From Variovorax paradoxus (GTDB taxonomy: Bacteria; Pseudomonadota; Gammaproteobacteria; Burkholderiales; Burkholderiaceae_C): 64,000 nucleotides of DNA. Shown in pieces: positions 9,539 through 16,329 of the stretch. Where the stretch lies: positions 2,292,001 through 2,356,000 of the forward strand of contig NZ_CP102931.1 of assembly GCF_024734665.1 (NCBI RefSeq). The letters run 5' to 3'. The notes beneath the pieces are model-generated. The model had not been told where the DNA came from, made no database searches, and worked only from the letters and a program-made list of their open reading frames with translations. A program made the translations under genes and the position numbers. Positions within the stretch are counted from its first letter, which is position 1. Each line of letters begins with the position of its first letter.

Positions 9539-10499
9539 CGCTCTTGAAGCCCGAGGCCTTGACGATGGGCCGCCAGTACTCGCGGTCTTCGTTCATGATG
9601 CGCGTCACTTCGGCGCCGGGCAGCCCGGTCGCGTCGAGCCCCATGCGTTCGAGCTGGCCGCGCACCTGCGGGCTGCGCATCGCTGCCAGGAAGGCTGCTT
9701 CAAGCTTCGCGACAACATCCTTCGGCGTGCCCGCCGGCACGAAGGCGGCATAAGACGCGTTGGCACGATCGAAGGCGTCGTAGCCCGCTTCCTTGAAGGT
9801 CGGAACATCGGGCAGCCAGCTCAGCCGCTTCGTGCCCGCCACGCCGAGGATGCGCAGCTTGCCCGAGCGATGCAGCTCCAGCTGGCTGGCCAACGCGTCG
9901 GCGCCCAGCGGCACGTGGTCGCCGATGATGTCTGTCGCCAGCGGCGCGCCGCCCCGGTAAGTAACGGCCGTGAGCGGCACGCCAATGGCCTTCGACAGCT
10001 GCAGCACGCTGAAGTGCAGGCCGCCGCCAAGGTTGGTCATACCCACGCTGCCTTGGGCGGGGTTCTTTTTGATCCACGCGACGTATTCGGGAATCGTCTT
10101 GTACGGCTGGTTCGCGCCGGTGGAAACGACACTGGGCACGTTGGCCAGATGCGCGATGGGAATGAAGTCTTTGTCGACGTCGTAGTTCAGCCGCGCATAG
10201 GTCATCGGAAACAGCACGAAGGGCGGCGTGCCACCGATGAGGATCGTGCGGCCGTCGGGCCGCGCGGCCTTCACCGCCTCGATAGAAATGCGCGTGGACG
10301 CACCGGGTCGGTTTTCCACCAGAACGGGCTCCTTGAGCGAGCTGCGCAATTCCTCGGCGATGGAGCGCGCCAGGTTGTCGAGCGCGCCGCCCGGCGGAAA
10401 ACCGATGATGAGACGAACGGGCGCGTTGTCGGCGTGCGCGGCGACGCCGGCCAGGGCAATCGACGCGCCGAGCACGAGTGTCTTCAGGAACGAGGTCAT
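9531..10499 (-). CDS. Tripartite tricarboxylate transporter (Bug family) substrate-binding protein
   Basis: A 322-residue periplasmic binding protein of the TctC/Bug family, greatly expanded in Burkholderiales. It has a signal peptide (MTSFLKTLVLGASIALAGVA, cleavage near AHA-DN), then the family opening VRLIIGFPPGGALDNLAR and the conserved VENRPGAS turn. No tctA/tctB membrane genes are nearby, which is usual for Bug proteins. AGGTAG about eight bases upstream supports the start. It lies between an amidase and a DHA2 carrier and probably binds the substrate or product of that pathway. Confidence 0.92.
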   Translation of the reverse strand: MTSFLKTLVLGASIALAGVAAHADNAPVRLIIGFPPGGALDNLARSIAEELRSSLKEPVLVENRPGASTRISIEAVKAARPDGRTILIGGTPPFVLFPMTYARLNYDVDKDFIPIAHLANVPSVVSTGANQPYKTIPEYVAWIKKNPAQGSVGMTNLGGGLHFSVLQLSKAIGVPLTAVTYRGGAPLATDIIGDHVPLGADALASQLELHRSGKLRILGVAGTKRLSWLPDVPTFKEAGYDAFDRANASYAAFVPAGTPKDVVAKLEAAFLAAMRSPQVRGQLERMGLDATGLPGAEVTRIMNEDREYWRPIVKASGFKSDE

Positions 10500-10548
10500 G
10501 GTGGCTACCTGATGGTTGAAAAATCGGAAGAGAGAAAGGGCGGCGACT

Positions 10549-12003
10549 TCAGAAAGCCACGACCGGCAGCGGATTCGCCGGCCAGTGCGCAGCCTCGAAC
10601 GAAGCGGCGGCCTGCAGCAGCAGCCCGTCTTCGCGGAAGCGGCCGACCAACTGCATGCCGATGGGCAGGCCCTCGCGGTCCGCGCCGCAGGGCAGGCTGA
10701 TCGCGGGGTGGCCCGTGAGGTTGAACGGCATCGTCCAGGGGAACCAGTTCGCGCGCACCTCGGCGTACTCCTTGCCGTCGATCTCGATGCTGCCGAACAG
10801 GTCCTGGTCGATGGGCAGGGCCGTGCGCGAGAGCGTGGGCGTGAAGATGAAGTCGTGCGTTTCCAGCCGCGCCTGCACGTCGCGGAACAACGCAGTCCGC
10901 GCGAACATGGCCTGCTGGAACGCAATGCCGTCCACATGCTCGGCCAGCGCCAGCTGCTTCAGCAGCGACGGGCTCATCTGGTCGCCATGCGCCGCGGCCA
11001 TGGGCGCGAAGCGGCCACGCCAGCTGGTGTGGTTGATCACGCGCCACACCGGCTCCACGTCGAAGCCCTCGCCGGACATCGGCTCCAGCACGGCACCCAT
11101 CGACTCCAGCGTTGCCAGAGCGGCTTCGAAGGCAGATGCAACGTCCGCCGCAATCGGCCGCCCCGCCGGAGCGGCGCAGAAAAGAATGCGCTTGCCGCGA
11201 AGGTCGCCACCGGCTTGCAGGTCGTCGAAGTAGCGCTGGGCTGGCATGCCCAGCGACCACGGGTCGGACCCGTGCGCACCTGTCATGGCCTGCAGCATCA
11301 GTGCCGTGTCTGCCACGTTGCGCGTGGTGGGCGTCACGTAGGTGTAGTTGCCGAACGCGTCCTGCACCTGGCTGTGGGGCACCACGCCCAGGCTCTGCTT
11401 CAGGCCGACTACGCCGTTGCACGCGGCGGGAATGCGCGTGGAGCCGCCACCGTCGGTGGCAATGGCCAGCGGTGCGATGCCCGCCGCCATCGACGACGCC
11501 GCGCCGCCGCTGGAGCCGCCGCTCGTGCGCGACGCATTCCACGCGTTGCGCGTGCTTCCGAACAGCGGCGCATCGGTCAGGCACTTGGCGCCGAATTCAG
11601 AAGAGGTGGTCTTGCCGATGAGGATGGCGCCGGCCTCGCGCATTCGCGCCACGGCCACCGCGTCTTTCGTGGGCACATGGTCGCGGTGCAGCAAAGAGCC
11701 GTAGGTGGTGCGCACGTTCGCCGTGTCGACGATGTCCTTCACCGTGAAGGGCAGGCCATGCAGCAAGCCCAAAGCCTCGCCGCGCATCAGCGCCTGTTCG
11801 GCCTCCTTGGCCTGCTGCAGCGCCTGCTCATGGCACAGCGTAATGAAGCAGTTCAGGTGCGGCTGCAGCGCATCGGCCCGGCGCAGCACCTCTTCGACGA
11901 TCTCCACCGGCGAGAGCTCGCGCTGCGCAACCAGCTTGCGCATGGTTGTTGCTGGCATCTCGCAGATATCGGACTTGGGAAGAAGGACGGGAGAGTTTTT
12001 CAT
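10549..12003 (-). CDS. Amidase signature family hydrolase
   Basis: A 484-residue amidase-signature enzyme. The Ser-cisSer-Lys triad is visible: Lys in PFTVKDIVD (about residue 84), the cis-Ser in SGGSSGGAASS, and the nucleophilic Ser in TDGGGSTRIPA. Such enzymes hydrolyse amides to acid and ammonia; GatA and aryl-acylamidases are relatives. The absence of gatB/gatC neighbours argues against tRNA amidotransferase. It starts the operon amidase - Bug binding protein - DHA2 carrier and is divergent from a LysR regulator, so a catabolic role on an external amide is likely. Confidence 0.9.
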   Translation of the reverse strand: MKNSPVLLPKSDICEMPATTMRKLVAQRELSPVEIVEEVLRRADALQPHLNCFITLCHEQALQQAKEAEQALMRGEALGLLHGLPFTVKDIVDTANVRTTYGSLLHRDHVPTKDAVAVARMREAGAILIGKTTSSEFGAKCLTDAPLFGSTRNAWNASRTSGGSSGGAASSMAAGIAPLAIATDGGGSTRIPAACNGVVGLKQSLGVVPHSQVQDAFGNYTYVTPTTRNVADTALMLQAMTGAHGSDPWSLGMPAQRYFDDLQAGGDLRGKRILFCAAPAGRPIAADVASAFEAALATLESMGAVLEPMSGEGFDVEPVWRVINHTSWRGRFAPMAAAHGDQMSPSLLKQLALAEHVDGIAFQQAMFARTALFRDVQARLETHDFIFTPTLSRTALPIDQDLFGSIEIDGKEYAEVRANWFPWTMPFNLTGHPAISLPCGADREGLPIGMQLVGRFREDGLLLQAAASFEAAHWPANPLPVVAF

Positions 12004-12073
12004 GGCGCAAATGATTGATGCGCCGCAACAAGTCGTCCAATACTGTTTTCCAGAAAAGGCATATGCACAGCGT
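12004..12073. promoter_or_regulatory. Divergent amidase/LysR control region
   Basis: The 70 bases between the amidase start and the preferred LysR start form the shared control region expected for a LysR regulator and its target. It is AT-richer than its surroundings and includes the perfect 8-base palindrome GCATATGC at 12059-12066. No clear -35/-10 pair was assigned. If the LysR gene began at ATG 12002 instead, this region would be coding. Confidence 0.45.
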
Positions 12074-12973
12074 ATGGCTACCCCAGACCTTCGAACCCTT
12101 CGCTATTTCGTGGCCGTTGCCGAGGAGCGCAGCGTCGGCAAGGCCGCGCGCCGCCTCAACATGGCGCAGCCGCCGCTGTCCGTTCACATCAAGAACCTGG
12201 AAGCGGCGGTGGGCACACCGCTCTTTCGCAGGGCCGCGCACGGCATGGAAATAACCGATGCGGGCAATGCACTGTTTCGGCGCGCGAAAGAGGCACTGCT
12301 GCTGGCCAACGAAGGCTTCGACGCCGCGCGCGCCGTCGGCTCGGGCAGCCGGGGCCGGCTCACCATCGGCACGATGGTCGTGCTGTCTTACCTCGTGCTG
12401 CCGCGGCTGGAAAACGAATTGCGGCGCAGGTTGCCCGAGGTGGAGATCCAGTATGCGGAGTTGAACGCCGTCAACAACGTATCGGCCCTCACCAACTCCG
12501 ACGTGTCGGTGGCCATCTGCATTCCTCCCATTGCGCAGGCGGGCATTGCGGCAGAGCGCATCGGCAGCCAGCCGCTGATGCTTGCGGTGCGCGCCGATTC
12601 ACCGCTGGCGCGACTGCCCAGCATTCCGCCGGCGCGCCTCTCGGGCCTGCCGCTCATTGGGCTGCCCGCGCCCGAGGGCGATGTAGACAAATCGGTCGTC
12701 GCGTCGCTGCTGCGACGGCACGACGTGAGCATGCCGATTGCGCAGCGGGTCGAGACGATGGTGTCGGCACTGGCGCTGGTGCTGGCGGGGAAGGGCGTGG
12801 CGATATTGCCTGCCTGCGCGCAGATCGGGCGGCCGCCCGGGGTGGTGTTCAGGGCTTTGCGCAATGTCGATGCGCGGATGGAGATTGCGGCTTGCTGGCG
12901 GAGTGATTGGGATAGTCCGTTGATTGAGCCGTTTTTGGTTTGTGCGCGGGCGGCGTTGCGGGAGTTAGCTTAA
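12074..12973 (+). CDS. LysR family transcriptional regulator
   Basis: A 299-residue LysR regulator. The helix-turn-helix (LRTLRYFVAVAEERSVGKAA, then LNMAQPPLSVHIKNLE) occupies residues 5-60 and the ligand-binding domain begins at GRLTIGTMV. The first helix matches the group that controls aromatic and amide catabolism (BenM/CatM-like), which fits the divergent amidase operon. ATG 12074 gives the usual LysR N-terminus; an in-frame ATG at 12002 would add 24 atypical residues. The last 150 bases use less GC-rich codons, at the edge of the accessory region. Confidence 0.92.
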   Translation: MATPDLRTLRYFVAVAEERSVGKAARRLNMAQPPLSVHIKNLEAAVGTPLFRRAAHGMEITDAGNALFRRAKEALLLANEGFDAARAVGSGSRGRLTIGTMVVLSYLVLPRLENELRRRLPEVEIQYAELNAVNNVSALTNSDVSVAICIPPIAQAGIAAERIGSQPLMLAVRADSPLARLPSIPPARLSGLPLIGLPAPEGDVDKSVVASLLRRHDVSMPIAQRVETMVSALALVLAGKGVAILPACAQIGRPPGVVFRALRNVDARMEIAACWRSDWDSPLIEPFLVCARAALRELA

Positions 12974-13112
12974 ATGAATAAGAGAGTCTGTTCGGCGGAC
13001 CGTCGTAAGTCGCGCTTAGACTTCCGAAGTCGGCCAAGACCGGCCCTCGAGGAAACGGCGGAATGAATTCAGTCAGAACTGAACCTTCAGCCTCACCGAA
13101 GCATTTCACCGA

Positions 13113-13589
13113 ATGAACTCTTCCGCCGCTCCACTTGCAGCGATCCGAATCGCGATGATGCTTCCATTGACGTTGGCGTGTTCCGTTGCTCTTGCGACGA
13201 CCCCGCTACACATGACTACCGATGTCTGGTTCAAAGAAAACAGTTCACTGCTAGAGCCAAATGCCGTCGTGGAACTGGAGAGACTAGTCTGCAAACTCAA
13301 GGGCGGCAGGGTTGATGTGTTGAGGTTGTACGCGCACGCCGCGAAAGGTGAGGGGAATCCGGAAAATCTTGCATTGGATCGTGCATTGGCCGTTCGGGCA
13401 TTGATGCTTGCTTCGCCTGCTGCCATTGAGCACATCGTGATTAGGAATGGTTCTGACACAGAACCTGTCAAGAGCAACGCTACGGAGGCGGGGCGTGCCG
13501 CCAATCGGCATGTGGAGCTTGAGGTGTCCTTCGCAAAACCACCAATGGGGTGGGGTGAAGAATGCGGTCCACGAGGCCAACTTCCATAG
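13113..13589 (+). CDS. OmpA-like domain protein, exported
   Basis: A 158-residue protein with an N-terminal hydrophobic signal (MMLPLTLACSVALATTP) and a C-terminal region resembling an OmpA/MotB peptidoglycan-binding domain: a D-x-A-L-A-V-R-A-L helix near residue 90 and a closing A-N-R-H-V-E-L-E-V strand, where OmpA proteins carry N-R-R-V-E-I. The match is weak and the domain is short. Base composition is clearly less GC-rich than in the core genes, as expected for acquired DNA. It has no operon partner; polymorphic-toxin and type VI secretion loci often carry such stand-alone proteins. Confidence 0.6.
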   Translation: MNSSAAPLAAIRIAMMLPLTLACSVALATTPLHMTTDVWFKENSSLLEPNAVVELERLVCKLKGGRVDVLRLYAHAAKGEGNPENLALDRALAVRALMLASPAAIEHIVIRNGSDTEPVKSNATEAGRAANRHVELEVSFAKPPMGWGEECGPRGQLP

Positions 13590-13843
13590 CCTTTCGTCCG
13601 CGCCCGCACTGCGCAGACAGGGCAACTGTTCGCCATGGAGAGAAAACCGCCTCCACGCGATCGACCGCTTTCGAGCGGACCGCGTGTCGGCTTAGGGCCG
13701 AGGCTGTGTAGAAACGCGCAACCGTCCGTGCAAACGACGACGTGCGGGGATCACAGACTTCATTCGGTGCCGAGCCGCGTCTGAGATCGACTACGGGGCC
13801 TTCACGGCACCTCATCGAAGCGCGAATGAGAGCCTGAAGAGGC
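13590..13843. other. Non-coding remnant next to the transposase tail
   Basis: I see no gene here. The stretch contains a stable hairpin CCGCT-TTCG-AGCGG (13665-13678), the sequence GGCTGTGTAGAAACG near 13706 which resembles an insertion-sequence terminus, and a 6-bp stem with GAAG loop (13830-13845) over the stop codon of the transposase fragment. It is most simply read as the decayed end of an insertion sequence. Confidence 0.35.
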
Positions 13844-14479
13844 TCATGCCCCCACCAGCCGCATCGCCTTCATCGTTTTCGCAACCCCCAACACGCTCAT
13901 CACCCGCTTGAGGTTGTAGGCCAGCACGTGAAGACTCATCTCCGTCCCAACGTGAGCCATCGTCTTCATCAGGAAGTGCGTCGAGCCCATCCAGTGTTTC
14001 AGCGTTCCGAACACATGCTCAATGGTCGAGCGCCGCAAAGTCATCGCATCAGGCTTGCGGTCCAAGCGCTGCTGCATGCGGTCGATCACGGCTTGGTGCT
14101 CCCAGCGCCGGATGCGCCGGACAGATGAGGTGGTGCACTGATCTCTCAGGGCGCAGTTTGGACAGGCACTGGGCCAGTAGAGACGCAATTCCAGGTCAAT
14201 CAAATCAGCTCCTTCAGGCCTTACGGATTCGACCCGAACATGGTTCCAAATCTCATTGGGGCACTTGATCACCGGCACTGTTGGCGGTTGAGCACCGATG
14301 GCCTCGATCTTCTCTAAATAGTCGGCAAAACATGCACGCTCTAGAGCGGTGCGCAGACCATCCGTCCAGTTACCCATGTTGCGGAGAGCGAGATGCTCCT
14401 CTCCGGTTAGGTCGGAAAAGGTCGAGTCGACTTGAACCGGAACATTCAACCAGGGGAACACCACATTTTCAGCAAGCAT
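13844..14479 (-). pseudogene. Chimeric ORF: unknown (immunity-like) N-terminus fused to IS1182-type transposase tail
   Basis: The 211-residue reading frame has two unrelated parts. Residues about 103-211 match the C-terminus of IS1182-family (DDE) transposases: the PSACPNCALRDQC cysteine cluster, then TIEHVFGTLKHWMG (the last catalytic Glu) and EMSLHVLAYNLKRVM. The N-terminal half of the transposase is missing. Residues 1-100 come from another gene; they have their own strong ribosome site (GGAGGG) and resemble small acidic immunity-type or DUF6985-like proteins, though I cannot name the family with confidence. The junction lies near 14175. The transposase part is inactive; whether the fused product is made is open. 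Confidence 0.75.
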
Positions 14480-14532
14480 ATGTACCCTCCAAAGGTCTGC
14501 TCGTGCCTATGATTTTTGCCCCGCCTCCGACC

Positions 14533-14548
14533 GACCGCTTATGGCCGA
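14533..14548 (+). repeat. Intergenic repeat copy A (GACCGSTT-RTGGCCGA)
   Basis: This 16-base sequence is matched at 14 of 16 positions by 15563-15578. Both copies sit in gaps between island genes, so they may be parts of a larger dispersed repeat or recombination scars. Confidence 0.4.
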
Positions 14549-14568
14549 TCAACGACATCGCAGTCACT

Positions 14569-14871
14569 TCATGCGTTCGCATCCGCGCTGCAAAACGGAC
14601 ACCAGAGCGGGTCTGGAGAGCAGTCTCGCAACTGCACATTCTCGTTGAGCACCTGCACTGTCATCTTTCCGTGCAGTTCGCATTCGATCTCTACACCGAC
14701 GCCATGTCGAGTCAACGTGGAGATCGAGAGGTCTTCCCAACCGCACCAAGGGCATGCGCAAAGTGCGGCATCTGTGGCGGCAAGAACCGAGAGGTTCCAG
14801 CCGCACTCGCCACATTGCAGACGGTGAAGCAATTTCGGTTCGGACGTGCTGACGACCTTGGGAAGTGACAT
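14569..14871 (-). CDS. Small zinc-ribbon-like hypothetical protein
   Basis: A 100-residue protein with paired cysteines: CGEC near residue 20, CPWCGW near residue 40 and CPFC near the C-terminus, the pattern of a zinc ribbon or rubredoxin-like knuckle. AGGAGT five bases before the ATG strongly supports the start. I do not recognise the family. Codon use is less GC-rich than in the core genome. It stands alone, in the same orientation as the chimeric transposase ORF downstream and the DUF4304-like gene upstream, within the accessory island. Confidence 0.65.
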   Translation of the reverse strand: MSLPKVVSTSEPKLLHRLQCGECGWNLSVLAATDAALCACPWCGWEDLSISTLTRHGVGVEIECELHGKMTVQVLNENVQLRDCSPDPLWCPFCSADANA

Positions 14872-14942
14872 ACGACTCCTGAACGATACGGTGATGTCTG
14901 GCTAGACTACCCTGAACATACTCTTGCGAATGGCGGCTCCCG

Positions 14943-14979
14943 GCCGAATCTAGCCGAATCTAGCCGAAGCGCTAGCCGA
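14943..14979 (+). repeat. Short tandem repeat GCCGAATCTA
   Basis: Two perfect 10-base copies of GCCGAATCTA are followed by a diverged 12-base copy (GCCGAAGCGCTA) and a partial fourth unit. The array lies just after the stop codon of the DUF4304-like gene on the minus strand. A related phrase, GGCCGACTGTAGCCGGA, lies beyond the other end of that gene near 15574. Confidence 0.7.
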
Positions 14980-15002
14980 CAGCGTGGTGTTTCCCAGGAG
15001 CG

Positions 15003-15479
15003 TCAGCTGTCCCCCCCGCGAACGAGGAGGCTCGCCCATTGGGGGTGCTCCAACACTGGAACGAGGTCTTTCAGCGACTGGAAATTGGCCAAGTAGGGGC
15101 GCGCATGGGCCTCCAGTGCCGGCACAGCTGCCCGCGAGAGCGCGACGTCGAGGACCTTGCTATCTCTACAGGGAAAACGAGACGCGCCGCCGCCCACCCC
15201 GACCTTCGCATTGAGGCCAGCAGCCTGACCCGTGGGAACGCCCACGAAGTCTGGAAAGCGAGCCCACTGGTCGAGCCCGAGTAAAGGCGTACCGGGAAAG
15301 ACCCATACCTCAAACTCGATACCACTCGACCGTCTCGAAAAGTGGATGAAGTGGAACAAGTCATCGTGTACCTGCCGATGGAAAGTGCAGCCACGCCCAG
15401 CACCAGTCGTAAAACCCCAGGGCGCTACGACCGGCTCAACGATGCGTCTCACAGATTTATCGAAATGATGCTCAAGCAT
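15003..15479 (-). CDS. DUF4304-like hypothetical protein
   Basis: A 158-residue protein. The N-terminal 75 residues resemble DUF4304: an amphipathic opening helix, the phrase VVAPWGFTTG-x-GR-x-CTFHRQ, then a hydrophobic FHFIHFSRR strand and EFEVWVFPG. DUF4304 proteins are common in immunity-gene arrays near polymorphic toxins, but this one has no toxin beside it. The ribosome site is weak. The gene is bracketed by short repeats (14943-14979 and 15563-15578), which suggests a mobile cassette. Similarity to DUF4304 is my reading, not a search result. Confidence 0.55.
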   Translation of the reverse strand: MLEHHFDKSVRRIVEPVVAPWGFTTGAGRGCTFHRQVHDDLFHFIHFSRRSSGIEFEVWVFPGTPLLGLDQWARFPDFVGVPTGQAAGLNAKVGVGGGASRFPCRDSKVLDVALSRAAVPALEAHARPYLANFQSLKDLVPVLEHPQWASLLVRGGDS

Positions 15480-15562
15480 TCATGCCCAAAATTTTCGGTT
15501 TCCCGCAGCGCGTGCCAACCTAGCGACGCCCAAGGTGGCCCCCTTGTGTCGGCACGCTAAAT

Positions 15563-15578
15563 GACCGGTTGTGGCCGA
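15563..15578 (+). repeat. Intergenic repeat copy B
   Basis: Matches copy A (14533-14548) at 14 of 16 bases. It lies upstream of the DUF4304-like gene and about 105 bases before the promoter of the putative antisense RNA. The 480 bases from 15480 to 15960 hold this repeat and the regulatory elements listed next, but no protein gene that I can support. Confidence 0.4.
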
Positions 15579-15683
15579 CTGTAGCCGGATGCACAGCCAG
15601 CGCGATCAGAGCTTCGTCTCAATCGAATGCGCAATTCATCGATTCATCTGGCGACCTCTCGGTATGACCTCGGCTCCCCAAGC

Positions 15684-15712
15684 TTGACGCCCGCCATTGA
15701 CACCGCTTACAT
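15684..15712 (+). promoter_or_regulatory. Sigma-70-like promoter of the C4-like RNA
   Basis: TTGACG at 15684-15689 and TTACAT at 15707-15712 are separated by exactly 17 bases. The predicted start, about 7 bases later (15719-15721), coincides with the first base of the first stem-loop of the structured RNA below, which supports both calls. Confidence 0.55.
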
Positions 15713-15719
15713 TGCCTTC

Positions 15720-15807
15720 GCCTCGTGATGAGCGAGGTCGGGATTGGCGTCCCGCTGACATCCTGCGACGAAAGCCGCAGTCACCGCACATGGTCTGCGG
15801 CTTTTTT
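15720..15807 (+). ncRNA. Putative C4-like antisense RNA
   Basis: A compact element of about 87 bases with three perfect stem-loops: CCTCG/CGAGG (15721-15737), CGGGA-TTGGCG-TCCCG (15739-15754) and a 10-bp terminator stem (15771-15804) ending in TTTTTT. A matching promoter sits just upstream. The loop TTGGCG and the single-stranded segment GACATCC (15757-15763) are complementary, in the right order, to CGCCAA and GGATGTC in the downstream leader (15870-15888). This is the layout of the C4 antisense RNA of phages P1 and P7, where loop sequences pair with the leader of a downstream gene. Family membership is inferred from architecture only. Confidence 0.55.
15771..15807 (+). terminator. Intrinsic terminator of the C4-like RNA
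   Basis: AAAGCCGCAG pairs perfectly with CTGCGGCTTT across a 14-base loop in which ACC and GGT can also pair, and a run of six T follows. It is the strongest intrinsic terminator seen in the window. Confidence 0.85.
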
Positions 15808-15865
15808 GTTCATGCTTCCTTTTTTAGGCGGCTCGAACGGGAGGGCTCGCGCCCTGCCGGTTTCC

Positions 15866-15957
15866 GCAAGGATGTCCCGGTACGCCAACCTGTTCGAGCT
15901 GCCGCCCCTGATTGGCGTCGGGTGCGTCGGTTTCTGCAAATCGACATCCTTGGGAGG
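15866..15957 (+). promoter_or_regulatory. Leader with antisense target and self-pairing arms
   Basis: The leader of the gene at 15961 carries GGATGTC (15870-15876) and ACGCCAA (15882-15888), complementary to the C4-like RNA. It also carries its own same-sense copies, TTGGCGT (from 15912) and GACATCC (15943-15949), which can pair with the target within the same transcript. The outer stem ends next to the ribosome site GGGAGG (15952-15957). The leader can therefore either fold on itself or pair with the small RNA, which suggests a switch on translation of the next gene. Confidence 0.5.
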
Positions 15958-15960
15958 CCC

Positions 15961-16314
15961 ATGGCCAATGCTTCTTCAAACGACGCAAGCACCAACGCCC
16001 GTTGTGCTTGCGCGTCCTATCGTCCCACCGTCCAATTCAAACCCTTCGAATGGATCCAGGGCGACCGACTCGATTCTTCCCAACAAAGCCAAGCCGCATT
16101 CTTGAACGACGCACGCGACGTAGTGCAAGGCGCGCAAACGCTGGTTCAGCTACTTGCCTGGGACGAAGACCGGCGCGATGCCGCTTCATCCGATGCAGAC
16201 CCCGCGCCGCTCTTCGATGCATGCCAGCGCGGCTCGCTGCAGCGGCTTCTCTCGGCAACGCTGGGCCTGCTCCACGCCCGCATCGAAGTCCAGTGCGAGG
16301 CGCTGACGGGGTAG
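15961..16314 (+). CDS. Small hypothetical protein under C4-like RNA leader
   Basis: A 117-residue soluble protein I do not recognise. It has a variable Ser/Ala/Asn-rich start, a central region around FKPFEWIQGDRLDSSQQSQ and two predicted helices rich in Ala, Gln and Leu (from QAAFLNDARDVVQGAQTLV and RLLSATLGLLHARIE). The helical layout recalls the small DUF3077-type proteins of pseudomonads, but the link is tentative. GGGAGG three to four bases before ATG 15961 is a close but strong ribosome site. The same frame is open upstream to 15697, but that part is the regulatory leader. Confidence 0.6.
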   Translation: MANASSNDASTNARCACASYRPTVQFKPFEWIQGDRLDSSQQSQAAFLNDARDVVQGAQTLVQLLAWDEDRRDAASSDADPAPLFDACQRGSLQRLLSATLGLLHARIEVQCEALTG

Positions 16315-16329
16315 GGAAGGCCTTCGAGT

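Noticed and set aside
13480..13815. Minus-strand frame of 111 codons beside the transposase tail
   Set aside because: No domain, no ribosome site, and it overlaps the OmpA-like gene end and the IS debris.
14533..15578. A CRISPR array
   Set aside because: The short repeats are only two dispersed copies plus a 10-base tandem array without spacers; no cas genes are present anywhere in the window.
15697..15960. An N-terminal extension of 88 codons for the gene at 15961
   Set aside because: It would span the structured RNA, its terminator and the leader pairing arms; residues are low-complexity and Arg/Pro-rich.
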